DNA of 64,000 nucleotides from positions 1 to 64,000 of the forward strand of contig CADAAR010000009.1 of the NCBI GenBank assembly GCA_902785945.1, read 5' to 3'. This DNA is from an uncultured Prevotellaceae bacterium. Its GTDB lineage: Bacteria; Bacteroidota; Bacteroidia; Bacteroidales; Bacteroidaceae. The notes under the pieces were generated by a model, which did not search any database, had not been told where the DNA came from, and saw nothing but the letters and a program-made list of their open reading frames with translations. Both the position numbers and the translations under genes were made by a program. Positions 42,566 to 51,987 of the stretch are shown piece by piece. Positions within the stretch are counted from its first letter, which is position 1. Each line of letters opens with the position of its first letter.

Positions 42566-44360
42566 GAAGAAGAATAAATATATAGGAATGATGTTGATGG
42601 CAGCGGGCTTGTTTGCAGCCACCTCTTGTTCCGATTATGATGATTACAACAAGGCGGTTGCTGATGTCACACCATCAGCGAATCAGACCTTGTGGGAGAA
42701 CATTCAGCAGAATTCCCAATTGAGTGATTTTGCTTCGCTGTTGCAAAAGGCTGGTTTCGACGATGAGTTGAATACAACCCATTATTATACGGTATGGGCA
42801 CCGCTGAATGGTACTTTCGATGCGGCTAAGTATCAGGCGATGGGTAATGGGGCATTGTTGCGTCAGTTCGTTAAGAACCATATTGCTGATTACGGCCATA
42901 ATGCCACAGGTGCACTCAACGAGCGTGTCATGATGCTCAACGAGAAAGCCTATGACTTTGTCGGTTCATCGGCTTATACCTTCGACAATGTGCAGATTTC
43001 TCAGGCTAACCTGCCCAGCAGCAATGGTATCCTGCACACCATCAATGGTGTGGCTGCCTATTATCCCAATCTCTATGAGTATATCATGGACGCTGACTTG
43101 TCGAAGGAGCAGGGCATCGACTCGCTACGTAACTATTTCAAGAGATATGAGACAACCTATCTGGATGAGAAGGCTTCTGTTCCAGGTCCGATTGTAAATG
43201 GCATGCAGACATACGTCGACTCGGTAATGATTACTGAGAACCTTCTGTGGAACCAACTGAATGCCAAACTCTATGATGAGGACAGTACCTATACCTTCCT
43301 GATGCCGACAAACGAGACTTGGGAGACTCAATACGAAAAGGTTAAGAGCTTTTACAACTATATTCCCCAAACGTCAGCTCAGTTGTTTGTCACTAGTGGT
43401 GGTTCTACGAGCATCAATAAAACACCTGCAACGATTAATATCGATGCTGCTTTCTGGAATGACTCTCTGACCAATTGGACACTGACGCGAAATCTGGTTT
43501 ATAGTAACAATGATGTGTATAACCGTTGGATAGAGGGAACGCCTACGAGTATCGGAAGTGACACGCTGAGAACCTCCGTTCGTAACAAGCTGTCGAATCC
43601 TCAGGCTATTCTTAGTCCGACCATCGAGAAGGTGCCTATGAGTAACGGGTATGCACGCATTATCAATGCTTATGGCATGTATTCATGGGAGACCTATGCA
43701 CCTGAGCGCATAGTGTCTGCAGCTTCTGCCGATAACCGTGCCATGATTTCCAATGGTAGCTTCAGCCGCGTGGAGGTACGTAATCCGGACCCGGAGAAAG
43801 TGACGCTTGAAGAGGGTGAGAACTCCATCCGCTATGCCTGGGTAGAACCCACTGGAGGCGGTCAGTTTGTCAAGCCTGAGATGACGCTTTATCTGCGTGA
43901 TGTTTTGAGTACCACTTATGAAATCTACTGCGTGTTCGTTCCTGAGTCTGTAGATCCGGACAAGGCCAATGCTGTTACCCTGCCTAATCGCGTCATCTTT
44001 ACATTGAACTACTGTGATGTGGATGGCAAACTCAAAGATTATACCTTCCTCAACGAGGATCCTGACCAGATGGCGGCTTTTATGGAGCGTTTCAACATGA
44101 AGGATAATGCGACCAATAAGAACACCATCCGTTCGTTCTCGAATGACACGTCCAAGGTTGACACCTTGTATATTGGTGAATTTACTTTCCCTGTATGCTA
44201 CTATGGACTGGGTGACGAATATTGTCCGAATATTAAGATCACGACACCGTACTCTGTGTTTAATGCTTCCCTGCGTGAGGCCTATAGCCGTGACTTGCGC
44301 ATTGCCGGAATCATTTTAAGACCGAAAGAACTCGCGGAATTTGAAGAATCTAACAAGTAA
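42564..44360 (+). CDS. FAS1-domain lipoprotein
   Basis: This is 598 residues from ATG at 42564. I prefer this start to an upstream TTG because the upstream codons are heptamer repeat. Lipobox is ATSCS. The first FAS1 domain (about 35-165) has SDFASLLQKAGFDDEL, YYTVWAPLNGTFDAAKY, LRQFVKNHIADY and NGILHTINGVAAYYP. A second lies at about 190-375, with YTFLMPTNETWETQY. The C-terminal domain (about 390-598) has ENSIRYAWVEPTGGGQFVKPEM and STTYEIYCVFVPE and looks like a beta sandwich. The stop overlaps the following SusC start as TAATG, so the two are translationally coupled and probably act together. Confidence 0.87.
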   Translation: MKKNKYIGMMLMAAGLFAATSCSDYDDYNKAVADVTPSANQTLWENIQQNSQLSDFASLLQKAGFDDELNTTHYYTVWAPLNGTFDAAKYQAMGNGALLRQFVKNHIADYGHNATGALNERVMMLNEKAYDFVGSSAYTFDNVQISQANLPSSNGILHTINGVAAYYPNLYEYIMDADLSKEQGIDSLRNYFKRYETTYLDEKASVPGPIVNGMQTYVDSVMITENLLWNQLNAKLYDEDSTYTFLMPTNETWETQYEKVKSFYNYIPQTSAQLFVTSGGSTSINKTPATINIDAAFWNDSLTNWTLTRNLVYSNNDVYNRWIEGTPTSIGSDTLRTSVRNKLSNPQAILSPTIEKVPMSNGYARIINAYGMYSWETYAPERIVSAASADNRAMISNGSFSRVEVRNPDPEKVTLEEGENSIRYAWVEPTGGGQFVKPEMTLYLRDVLSTTYEIYCVFVPESVDPDKANAVTLPNRVIFTLNYCDVDGKLKDYTFLNEDPDQMAAFMERFNMKDNATNKNTIRSFSNDTSKVDTLYIGEFTFPVCYYGLGDEYCPNIKITTPYSVFNASLREAYSRDLRIAGIILRPKELAEFEESNK

Positions 44361-47300
44361 TGGATATGAAATATACAATATTCAACTTTATGCAGACGGG
44401 CGTTCTCAGATTCGCCTTCTGCGCACTTGCCATAGGACTCTCCACCAGTACCTTTGCACAGACGGATGATGAAGAGGAGGGCGATGGTACCGCTATCGCC
44501 ATGCCCAAGCGTTCCGACGTGAAGCAGGTGAACTATCCTACCGTGCAGGTAAAGGGTGTCGTAACAGATTTGTCAACAGGCAACCCTATCGCTGGCGTCC
44601 AACTTCATGCTCTGGGCTATGACCGTTATTCAGCCATGACCGACGAGAATGGAGCTTTTGCCTTCGATGTGCCTTCTTTTGCAACAGCACTCTATGTCCA
44701 CTCGCCTGAATATCTGTCACAGCAGGTGGCTATTTCGGCTCATGCTCAGGACATAACCATCAAGATGCTGAGTGACAAGTTCCTCCCGATGTATGGTGAG
44801 GGGACCACCTATACGGCCCGTAAGACAGTGGATATCAATCATTTCGGTGTGACCGTTGATAACGAAATTGCCAATAAGCTTGGTGGCGACATGCGCAGTA
44901 TGATGCGTTCAGCTGCCGTCGATGGCGGTGCCTCGATGTTTGTCCGTGGTCTTAACAGCATCACGAGTGATGCCCAGCCTCTTATTGTTGTTGATGGTAT
45001 CGAGATGGACATGCAGCGCAACAGAGCCTCTTTGCACGATGGCCAGTTCAATAATCTCTTGGCCAATATCGCACCTGATGATATTGAGAAGGTGACGGTG
45101 CTGAAGAATGCCACTGCCCTCTATGGTGCCCGTGGTGCCAACGGCGTGGTGCTGATTGAGACCAAGCGCGGTAAGTCGATGGCCACCCGCATCGACGCCA
45201 ATATCTCGGCGGGTGTCCAACTGATTCCTCAGCTGCCTACGATGATGAACGGGGACCAATATCGTACCTATGCTTCAGAGTTGCTGGGAACCATTCCGAA
45301 CATCAATGAATACAAGAACTTCTATTTCCTCAACGATGATCCCACCGGCTATTATTATCATACCTATCATAATAATACTGACTGGACAGATTATGTTTAT
45401 CGCAATGCTATGACGCAGAACTATAGCATCAACGTTCAAGGTGGTGATGATGTGGGAATGTATAACCTTTCTGTAGGTTATGTGGACGCTAAGAATACGA
45501 TGAAGGAAAGTGGCTTCGATCGTATGAATGTGCGTTTTAATACGGATATCAAGATTCTCTGGAACCTGTCAACGAAGTTCGATATTGCCATCTCCAGGAC
45601 GAATAATACCGTTTATGATGATGGTTTCCAGACCGATTTCCATAGAAGCACTATCACAGCACCAACTGCTTTGGCATTGGTAAAGTCACCTTTGGTTACG
45701 CCTTACCAATACAACGCCATTGCTGGTCAATTTACTAGCTTGTTGAGTGGCTACGACAACATCCTTGCTAGCAGTGAGTCGCCTCGCAATGCGCTCAAGA
45801 ACCTGTCATTGGCCAATCCTGTTTCGATTTTTGATAATAGCACAGGTGATAACAAGAACAAGGCGGAGAATACCTATTTCAACGTTCATGTCATGCCTGT
45901 CTGGCAGTTTGCTACCGACTGGAAGATGACAGTAGACCTGAGTTATCTGTTGAACCGCAATGCCCAGCGTTACCATCGTCCATACAGTGGTGTTCCGCCT
46001 TTTGAGGTGGAAGGCTTGGGTACTGTAACCTCGTTGGTGGCCTCGATGTTTGCCAAGGAGCAGAATTTCATGGGGCGCCTTCAGGTTGACTGGCAGAAAC
46101 AGTTAGGAAAGCATACGATAGCCGCTTTCGTAGGTGGTCGTTATAACTATTTCTCTTACGACAACAGCGATCTTTCTACTGAATACACGGGTACTACCGA
46201 CGATAAGAACCCGGTGCTGAGTGCCTCAGGTATTCCTGGTGTTGACGGTGTCAATGATATCTGGAAGAATATCCAGTGGTATGGTAATGTTGATTATAAT
46301 TACATGAACCGTTATTTCGCCACCTTCTCGCTGATGGCTGAGGCTAATAGTCGTTTTGGTGAGAATGCCGATGGCTTAGGTCTCTTCGGCGTGAAATGGG
46401 CCATTTTCCCAAGTATTCAGTTAGGTTGGGTGCTGACCAACGAGAGTTGGTTCCCGAAGGGTGGGGCAATCGATTATCTGCGCCTGAATGCCGGCTTTGA
46501 TGTCAGCGGTAATGACAATATCTCCAACTATGCTGCCAGAACCAGCTTCTCTGCTGTGAAGTTCATCAACAATGCCATGGGTCTTCAGCTGACGAACATT
46601 GGTAATGATAAGATCCAGTGGGAGTCTACCAAGAAGATGAACATAGGCCTTCAGGGCTATCTGTTCAACAACCGGTTAGGTATCGGTGCCGACTTCTTCC
46701 TCCACAAGACCGACAATCTGCTGATGCTGAAAGCCTTCTCCAACCCGATAGGTGGTATTAACAACTATTGGAGCAATGGCGGTTCGATGAAGAATATGGG
46801 CTTCGAGGTGTCTGTCAACGGCAAGCCCATCGTGGCCAAGGACTGGTGTGTAGAACTGGGCGTGACCATGGGACATTACAAGAACGAGGTGACAAAGTTG
46901 CCTGATGGTGATTTCACCTCTTCCGTCTATGGTGATAACAACATCCTGACCAGTGTCGGCAATCCCGTCGCCATGTTCTATGGCTATCAGACAGCAGGTG
47001 TCTTCGCTTCCGATGCAGAGGCTAAGGCAGCTGGTAGGGACGGTTATCTGTATATCGAGGATAATGCAGGAAATAAGACCAACTTCATGGCTGGCGATGT
47101 GCATTTCATCGACCGTAACAACGATGGAAAGATAGATGCACAGGACAAGACCATCATTGGCGATCCCAATCCTGATCTCTATGGTAACATCTTCGCTTCC
47201 GTCAACTGGAAGCATCTTACTCTGTCGCTGGGACTTAATTACTCTTTGGGTAATGATGTATACAACTACCAGCGTTCTGTGCTTAACTCTGGTTCAAACT

Positions 47301-47665
47301 TCTTTAACCAGCAAGTCTCCTCTGCAAACCGTTGGCGTTATGAGGGACAGCAGGCAGAATTGCCACGTGCCAACTATGGCGATCCTCTGGGCAACAATCG
47401 TTTCAGCGATCGTTGGATAGAAGATGGTTCTTATCTGCGTCTGAAGACGGTTAACTTGAGCTATCGTATTCCCTTGCCTGGCGCATGGACCTGGCTGCAG
47501 GGCCTGACCGTATGGGCTGAGGCTCAGAATCTGCTCACGCTTACCAAGTACAAGGGTAGTGATCCTGAGTTTAGCATTAGCAACAGTGTCTATTATCAGG
47601 GTATCGATTGTGGCAATCTGGCACAGGGACGTGTGTTTACAGCAGGTGTTAAAATCAACCTCTAA
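44360..47665 (+). CDS. SusC-like TonB-dependent transporter (second pair)
   Basis: This 1101-residue outer-membrane protein has signal GLSTSTFAQ. An acidic stretch and a carboxypeptidase-like domain (VQVKGVVTDLSTGNPIAGVQLH) precede the plug. The plug has FVRGLNSITSDAQPLIVVDGIEMD and IEKVTVLKNATALYGARGANGVVLIETKRG. The barrel ends GRVFTAGVKINL. It differs from the first SusC both in length and in having a long insert after the plug's first strand, so the two pairs probably take different oligosaccharides. There is no STN domain. Start ATG at 44360 overlaps the upstream stop; ATG at 44366 is also possible. Confidence 0.95.
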   Translation: MDMKYTIFNFMQTGVLRFAFCALAIGLSTSTFAQTDDEEEGDGTAIAMPKRSDVKQVNYPTVQVKGVVTDLSTGNPIAGVQLHALGYDRYSAMTDENGAFAFDVPSFATALYVHSPEYLSQQVAISAHAQDITIKMLSDKFLPMYGEGTTYTARKTVDINHFGVTVDNEIANKLGGDMRSMMRSAAVDGGASMFVRGLNSITSDAQPLIVVDGIEMDMQRNRASLHDGQFNNLLANIAPDDIEKVTVLKNATALYGARGANGVVLIETKRGKSMATRIDANISAGVQLIPQLPTMMNGDQYRTYASELLGTIPNINEYKNFYFLNDDPTGYYYHTYHNNTDWTDYVYRNAMTQNYSINVQGGDDVGMYNLSVGYVDAKNTMKESGFDRMNVRFNTDIKILWNLSTKFDIAISRTNNTVYDDGFQTDFHRSTITAPTALALVKSPLVTPYQYNAIAGQFTSLLSGYDNILASSESPRNALKNLSLANPVSIFDNSTGDNKNKAENTYFNVHVMPVWQFATDWKMTVDLSYLLNRNAQRYHRPYSGVPPFEVEGLGTVTSLVASMFAKEQNFMGRLQVDWQKQLGKHTIAAFVGGRYNYFSYDNSDLSTEYTGTTDDKNPVLSASGIPGVDGVNDIWKNIQWYGNVDYNYMNRYFATFSLMAEANSRFGENADGLGLFGVKWAIFPSIQLGWVLTNESWFPKGGAIDYLRLNAGFDVSGNDNISNYAARTSFSAVKFINNAMGLQLTNIGNDKIQWESTKKMNIGLQGYLFNNRLGIGADFFLHKTDNLLMLKAFSNPIGGINNYWSNGGSMKNMGFEVSVNGKPIVAKDWCVELGVTMGHYKNEVTKLPDGDFTSSVYGDNNILTSVGNPVAMFYGYQTAGVFASDAEAKAAGRDGYLYIEDNAGNKTNFMAGDVHFIDRNNDGKIDAQDKTIIGDPNPDLYGNIFASVNWKHLTLSLGLNYSLGNDVYNYQRSVLNSGSNFFNQQVSSANRWRYEGQQAELPRANYGDPLGNNRFSDRWIEDGSYLRLKTVNLSYRIPLPGAWTWLQGLTVWAEAQNLLTLTKYKGSDPEFSISNSVYYQGIDCGNLAQGRVFTAGVKINL

Positions 47666-47672
47666 TGAAAAG

Positions 47673-47704
47673 GTAAAAAAGTAAAAAGGTAAAAAAGTAA
47701 AAAG
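47673..47704 (+). repeat. Octamer array before the second SusD gene
   Basis: Four 8-nt units alternate GTAAAAAA and GTAAAAAG. They fill nearly all of the 41-nt gap between SusC and SusD and end 2 nt before the ATG, so they include any ribosome-contact region. Confidence 0.85.
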
Positions 47705-47706
47705 AT

Positions 47707-49578
47707 ATGATTACCAAGATAAATAATAAGAATTGGGTAAAGGTCTTTATGGCAGGAGTATTCTCTTACCTCTTACCTCTCACCTCTTACCTCTTCACTT
47801 CTTGTAGTGACATGCTGGAGACAGATAGCTCGCGTCAAGTGTTTGATCCGGATATGAATGCCAAGACCGATTCTGTCTACTATGCTTTGGGTATTCTTCA
47901 GGCTATGCAGCAGATGGCCGACCAGTATGTTTTCCAGGGTGAGATGCGTGGTGACTTGGTCCAGACCACACCTTATACGGACAAGAATCTCCGTCAGTTA
48001 GCAGATTTCTCGGCTACGACTACCAATAAGTATGACTCTGCGTACGTCTACTATCGTGTCATCAACAATTGTAATTACTACATTGCTCATCGTGACTCCA
48101 CATTACGTACGGGTGCCACTTATGTAGCGATGCCTGAGTATGTGGCTGTGAAGGCTATCCGTGCATGGACCTACATGCAGCTGGCCCGTGTTTATGGCAA
48201 GGTGCCTTTCTATACAGAGCCCTTGACGCAGATCTCACAGATTGACAATAGCAACTTCCCGGAGTTGGACCTGTCCGGTATCGTAGCTGCTTTGGCACCC
48301 GACCTGGAGCAGTATGTCGGCTATAACACCAAGGGTGAGTATCTGGGATACACTTTGCCCAGCTATGGCGGTTCTACACCGACTAGTAGTGCTTTCTACA
48401 CCTCCAACATTTTCCTCCCTGTTGATGTGGTGTTAGGCGATATGTATCTGGAAACCGAGCAGTTCGGCAAGGCGGCTCAGCATTATGTGACCTATCTTAC
48501 ACAGGTATCTTCTGACCCCTATACAGACTATATGGAGACCTATACATCGCGCAGTCGTTTCGGTACGGCTGATGACCTGCCTGGTGACTGGGACCCCCAG
48601 CGCAACGGCAGCCTGCGTACGACTGCTTATTGGTCGCAGATTTTCTCCAGCAACTTCGATCTGATCAGTTATATTCCGATGAATACCAATAGTCGTCGTG
48701 GTGTCATTACAGAGTTGCCTGAGGCTTTCGGCTATGATTATTATTCGAATGAGCCTGATTATATCGATGAGGTGCAGTTGATTCCCAGTAAGGATTATCT
48801 GACCCTGAGTGAGTCGCAGGATTATTATTATATTTCTACAGCCAGCACCTCCTCCGAGACGGTGGTGAATGCAGCCAAATTGGGTGATACCCGTTATAAC
48901 AGCATCCTGCATGAGGAGATAGAAGGCGATTCCATTAAGAGCTGGATGATGAAATACAGTAACGAGCCTTGTATCCGTCTTTATCGTAATACCACTGTTT
49001 TATTGCATTTGGCTGAAGCTTTCAACCGTCTGGGTCTTTATGATGCAGCTTTTGCTATTCTGAAGGATGGTATCCACGAGTATCTGCCTCTGGCCCTTTA
49101 TATGCGGCCGGAAACAGTGGATTTGCTGAAGACCGTTTATCCGCTTTTGTCGGAAGCCAATATCTCCAAGTTCGACCGTAATCAGTCGTCTGCCTTCTAT
49201 GGCGTACATAATCACGGTACAGGTCTTTCTCGCGATGTGTCCGGCACTGTGTATATGCCGGGACTCTCTCCTTACCAGTTTGAGCCCGTTGTGCTCCAGA
49301 AGATGCAGGAGATAGCAGAAACTTACAATGTGAATATCGGCTCAACCGATCAGGATATCATCAATGCTGTCGAGGATCTGCTCTGCGATGAGTATGCATT
49401 GGAGTTGGCTTTTGAGGGTAGCCGTTTCTATGACCTCTGCCGTCTGGCACGCCACAAGAATGCCAGCAGTCCTTACGGTGCTAATTTCGGTGGTCAGTGG
49501 TTGGCAAAGAAACTGGCCTATAAGAATCCCGTGAAGGATCTGACGAACGAGAGCAACTGGTACTTACCGTTTAAGTAA
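47707..49578 (+). CDS. SusD/RagB-like lipoprotein (second pair), repeat-derived signal peptide
   Basis: This is a 623-residue SusD-type lipoprotein. The signal-peptide core (FSYLLPLTSYLFTSC) is encoded by a heptamer tandem array, and its Cys is the lipidation site. The mature protein has SusD features: VYYRVINNCNYYIAHRD, VKAIRAWTYMQLARVYGKVPFYTEP, VDVVLGDMYLETEQFGKAAQHY, ALELAFEGSRFYDLCRLARHK and the closing ESNWYLPFK. It is the last gene of the operon, followed by a strong bidirectional terminator. Partner of the second SusC. Confidence 0.95.
   Translation: MITKINNKNWVKVFMAGVFSYLLPLTSYLFTSCSDMLETDSSRQVFDPDMNAKTDSVYYALGILQAMQQMADQYVFQGEMRGDLVQTTPYTDKNLRQLADFSATTTNKYDSAYVYYRVINNCNYYIAHRDSTLRTGATYVAMPEYVAVKAIRAWTYMQLARVYGKVPFYTEPLTQISQIDNSNFPELDLSGIVAALAPDLEQYVGYNTKGEYLGYTLPSYGGSTPTSSAFYTSNIFLPVDVVLGDMYLETEQFGKAAQHYVTYLTQVSSDPYTDYMETYTSRSRFGTADDLPGDWDPQRNGSLRTTAYWSQIFSSNFDLISYIPMNTNSRRGVITELPEAFGYDYYSNEPDYIDEVQLIPSKDYLTLSESQDYYYISTASTSSETVVNAAKLGDTRYNSILHEEIEGDSIKSWMMKYSNEPCIRLYRNTTVLLHLAEAFNRLGLYDAAFAILKDGIHEYLPLALYMRPETVDLLKTVYPLLSEANISKFDRNQSSAFYGVHNHGTGLSRDVSGTVYMPGLSPYQFEPVVLQKMQEIAETYNVNIGSTDQDIINAVEDLLCDEYALELAFEGSRFYDLCRLARHKNASSPYGANFGGQWLAKKLAYKNPVKDLTNESNWYLPFK
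47763..47797 (+). repeat. Heptamer array encoding a signal-peptide core
   Basis: Five contiguous 7-nt units occur: CTCTTAC, CTCTTAC, CTCTCAC, CTCTTAC, CTCTTCA. They encode the hydrophobic SYLLPLTSYLFT stretch of the SusD lipoprotein signal. Confidence 0.9.
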
Positions 49579-49591
49579 GGCCTGCATGATA

Positions 49592-49637
49592 CCCCAAAAA
49601 GGTGCGAGATTCAAATCCCGCACCTTTTCTTTTGGGC
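49592..49637. terminator. Bidirectional terminator between convergent SusD and PL11 genes
   Basis: A 10-bp perfect stem (AAAAGGTGCG at 49597-49606 with CGCACCTTTT at 49619-49628) is flanked by complementary CCCC and GGG ends. T-rich tails occur on both strands. It lies 14 nt after SusD and 20 nt after the PL11 stop. Confidence 0.85.
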
Positions 49638-49656
49638 AAAGTCTCACTGTGGAGTC

Positions 49657-51891
49657 TTAATGTTTGTCATTAATGACGACTTTTTGTCCTTGATGGATAT
49701 AGATGCCATTTTGGGCAGGCTTGCCGCTGAGTTTCTGTCCACCAAGCGTATACCATACATCTGACAACTTACTTATATCAGATATTGTTATGATGCCTGT
49801 CTGTTTGCCGTTGATATAATCGGGCAAGTAATAACCCAGGTGTGGAGGTTGGTTATAGGCTGTATTCTGCCAAGCAACGCCCATACGATAGACGTGGTCG
49901 TGCATCAGTGTGGGCACGGCATATTGGGTCTGAATGGATGTCGTGTATATGTTTACTTCGGAAGGATTATTCAAGTTCCACAGGATGAGCTCTTCGCGCC
50001 AATCGCCGAGAATGTCGGCCTGAAGACAGGGCGTGGCCTTTGTTGTGTTGCAGGTCTGACCGTAGTTATAGGCTGCTGTGTTGAAGCTCTCAACAATCTT
50101 GCTAAAACTGCTACCGTTCCACTTTTCAATGTAAGGGTTTGCTGACGTTGAACCACTAGGAGCATTGCCATCAAATAATTGATCTTGTATGGAGCCGTCC
50201 CAATAGATGCGAAAATTAACGGAGCAGTTCTTAATGCTGGTAGCCATACCAGTCGCAGCCGAACGCGGAGTGCGGTCGTTATTTGACCAGAATTCCCATC
50301 CGTCTTTACTAGTCAAATCTGCAGCCATGCCTCTGCCATTATCTTTTCCGCCAGTGTCGCTATATAGTATCTTACCGGTGGCTGCATCGTGCAGATCCCA
50401 CCCATACGGCTCTGCTTCATGTACCTCAAATACCTGATAACCAGTTTGGTCTGGAATCATCTTGCCTACATGAATGGCATCCCCGTGACCGAAGCCTGTG
50501 GCGTAGAGTAGGGTGCCGTCGTTGTCAAGTGCGGCCGAGCCCCAGATAATCTCGTCCTTGCCGTCATTGTCTACGTCTGCAATCGAGAGATTATGATTAC
50601 CGTTGCTGAATAATGTACCGCTTCCTGTGGTTCCGTTTGTGGGCTTGGGGGCTGTCTTGAGGCCATTGCGAACCAATGTCTCACCATCAACATCCACTTT
50701 AACAGAAGTGGTGCCTGTCTGGTTGAATATTAACCATTGTGTAGTGTTTGGTGAACAATGTAGCCATTCAGTACGGAGTCGCGTACCATCGAAACTGACG
50801 GCCCAGACGTAGGCTCTAGAATAATAGCCTCGAACGAAGATGCCACAGGCAGGCTGCTCGGCCCCGTTGATATAGGCCACAGCCGCCAGATAACGCTCTG
50901 AGCGGTTGCCGTAATTGTCTCCCCAGAATGACTTCTCTGGTAAGGTACTGACTTTCCCCAATTCTGAACCGCCCTCAGTGGCGTTGCTGCCCGATGGAGT
51001 CTTGGTACCTGTTCCTGCCCGGCCTGGAAGATACCATGTGGTGTGGATAGCCTTGCCGGTGAGTCCGTCGAATACCGTTAGGTATTCCGGACCGCTCAGC
51101 ACATGACCGGAGCTATTGCGATAGTCTTTGCTGTTGTCGTGACCCTTGATGGTGGCGTCAGTAGCTGCCTGATTGACATAGTTACCTAGGGCATCCTTCG
51201 AACCTGTGGCTGTCTTGCACATCAGTTCTGCCTTGCCGTCTTTATCAAAATCGTACACCATAAACTGTGTGTAATGGGCACCGGCCCGAATATTCTGACC
51301 TAGGTCAATACGCCATAATTTGGTGCCATCCAGTTTATAGCAGTCGATGATGACATTACCTGTGTATTCGCCTTCAGTTGCATGACCGTTATCTTGGGAG
51401 TTAGAAGGATCCCATTTAACGAATAGCTCATACTGTCCATCGCCATCAACATCACCTACCGACATGTCGTTAGGCGTGTACGAATATTCTGTACCGACTT
51501 TGTTAGTACCATTGGCAGGACGGTCGAGTTTGAGGGTGAGATATTTCTTTTCCCATGGGATAACTTCAGCCGTGGGATGGCCATCAGTTTGGCCATTTAC
51601 CTTTGTCGCCACCTGATACTTGGCGGTCGCCGAACCTTGATTGTCCTGATAGTTGGTCACTTTCAGGTCGCTGGCTATTATAGTGCCGTCGCGGAAGAGG
51701 TCGAAGGTGGTGGCTGCCTTGTCGTCAGTCCCTAGCAGTCGCCAACTGATGAAGTTCGAGGTGCTTGATATGGGCACAGCTACCAGTCCTCTGTCCAGTT
51801 TTTCCATCTGGCTCACGGGCGTCACCTGGGCATTGGCAGAGTGAATTGCCAACGCCATCATTACCATTGTGTATAGTCTTAATTTGCTCAT
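49657..51891 (-). CDS. PL11 rhamnogalacturonan lyase with sorting-like tail
   Basis: This 744-residue protein has a signal (MMALAIHSANAQ). A full PL11 propeller covers about 25-690: MEKLDRGLVAVPI, DVDGDGQYELFVKWDPSNSQ, FDKDGKAELMCKTATG, NGNHNLSIADVDNDGKDE, FGHGDAIHVGKM, LQADILGDWREELILWN, YNQPPHLGYYLPDY. The tail has WYTLGGQKLSG followed by NGIYIHQGQKVVIND, fitting the shared C-terminal motif. It should be an RG-I endolyase exported to the surface or medium. It is convergent with the SusCD operon and has its own promoter, nested in the terminator of the next upstream gene. Confidence 0.94.
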   Translation of the reverse strand: MSKLRLYTMVMMALAIHSANAQVTPVSQMEKLDRGLVAVPISSTSNFISWRLLGTDDKAATTFDLFRDGTIIASDLKVTNYQDNQGSATAKYQVATKVNGQTDGHPTAEVIPWEKKYLTLKLDRPANGTNKVGTEYSYTPNDMSVGDVDGDGQYELFVKWDPSNSQDNGHATEGEYTGNVIIDCYKLDGTKLWRIDLGQNIRAGAHYTQFMVYDFDKDGKAELMCKTATGSKDALGNYVNQAATDATIKGHDNSKDYRNSSGHVLSGPEYLTVFDGLTGKAIHTTWYLPGRAGTGTKTPSGSNATEGGSELGKVSTLPEKSFWGDNYGNRSERYLAAVAYINGAEQPACGIFVRGYYSRAYVWAVSFDGTRLRTEWLHCSPNTTQWLIFNQTGTTSVKVDVDGETLVRNGLKTAPKPTNGTTGSGTLFSNGNHNLSIADVDNDGKDEIIWGSAALDNDGTLLYATGFGHGDAIHVGKMIPDQTGYQVFEVHEAEPYGWDLHDAATGKILYSDTGGKDNGRGMAADLTSKDGWEFWSNNDRTPRSAATGMATSIKNCSVNFRIYWDGSIQDQLFDGNAPSGSTSANPYIEKWNGSSFSKIVESFNTAAYNYGQTCNTTKATPCLQADILGDWREELILWNLNNPSEVNIYTTSIQTQYAVPTLMHDHVYRMGVAWQNTAYNQPPHLGYYLPDYINGKQTGIITISDISKLSDVWYTLGGQKLSGKPAQNGIYIHQGQKVVINDKH

Positions 51892-51920
51892 ACGAAATAT
51901 ATTAGTAGATAGTCACGGTG

Positions 51921-51952
51921 CAAAGGTACATAAAAATCGGTACACCACCAAG
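51921..51952 (-). promoter_or_regulatory. Promoter of the tailed PL11 gene
   Basis: On the minus strand TACCTTTG (51928-51921) follows CTTG (51952-51949) by exactly 20 nt. The -33 element falls in the loop of the upstream gene's terminator hairpin. Confidence 0.7.
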
Positions 51953-51968
51953 CGATGTACCGATTTTA
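51932..51968 (-). terminator. Terminator of the CHB_HEX_C-type protein gene, overlapping a promoter
   Basis: A perfect 12-bp stem (51933-51944 with 51956-51967) with an 11-nt loop is followed on the minus strand by a T-run, 20 nt after the stop codon at 51988. The PL11 -33 element lies in the loop. Confidence 0.8.
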
Positions 51969-51987
51969 TGTGTGATATACCTGTGAA

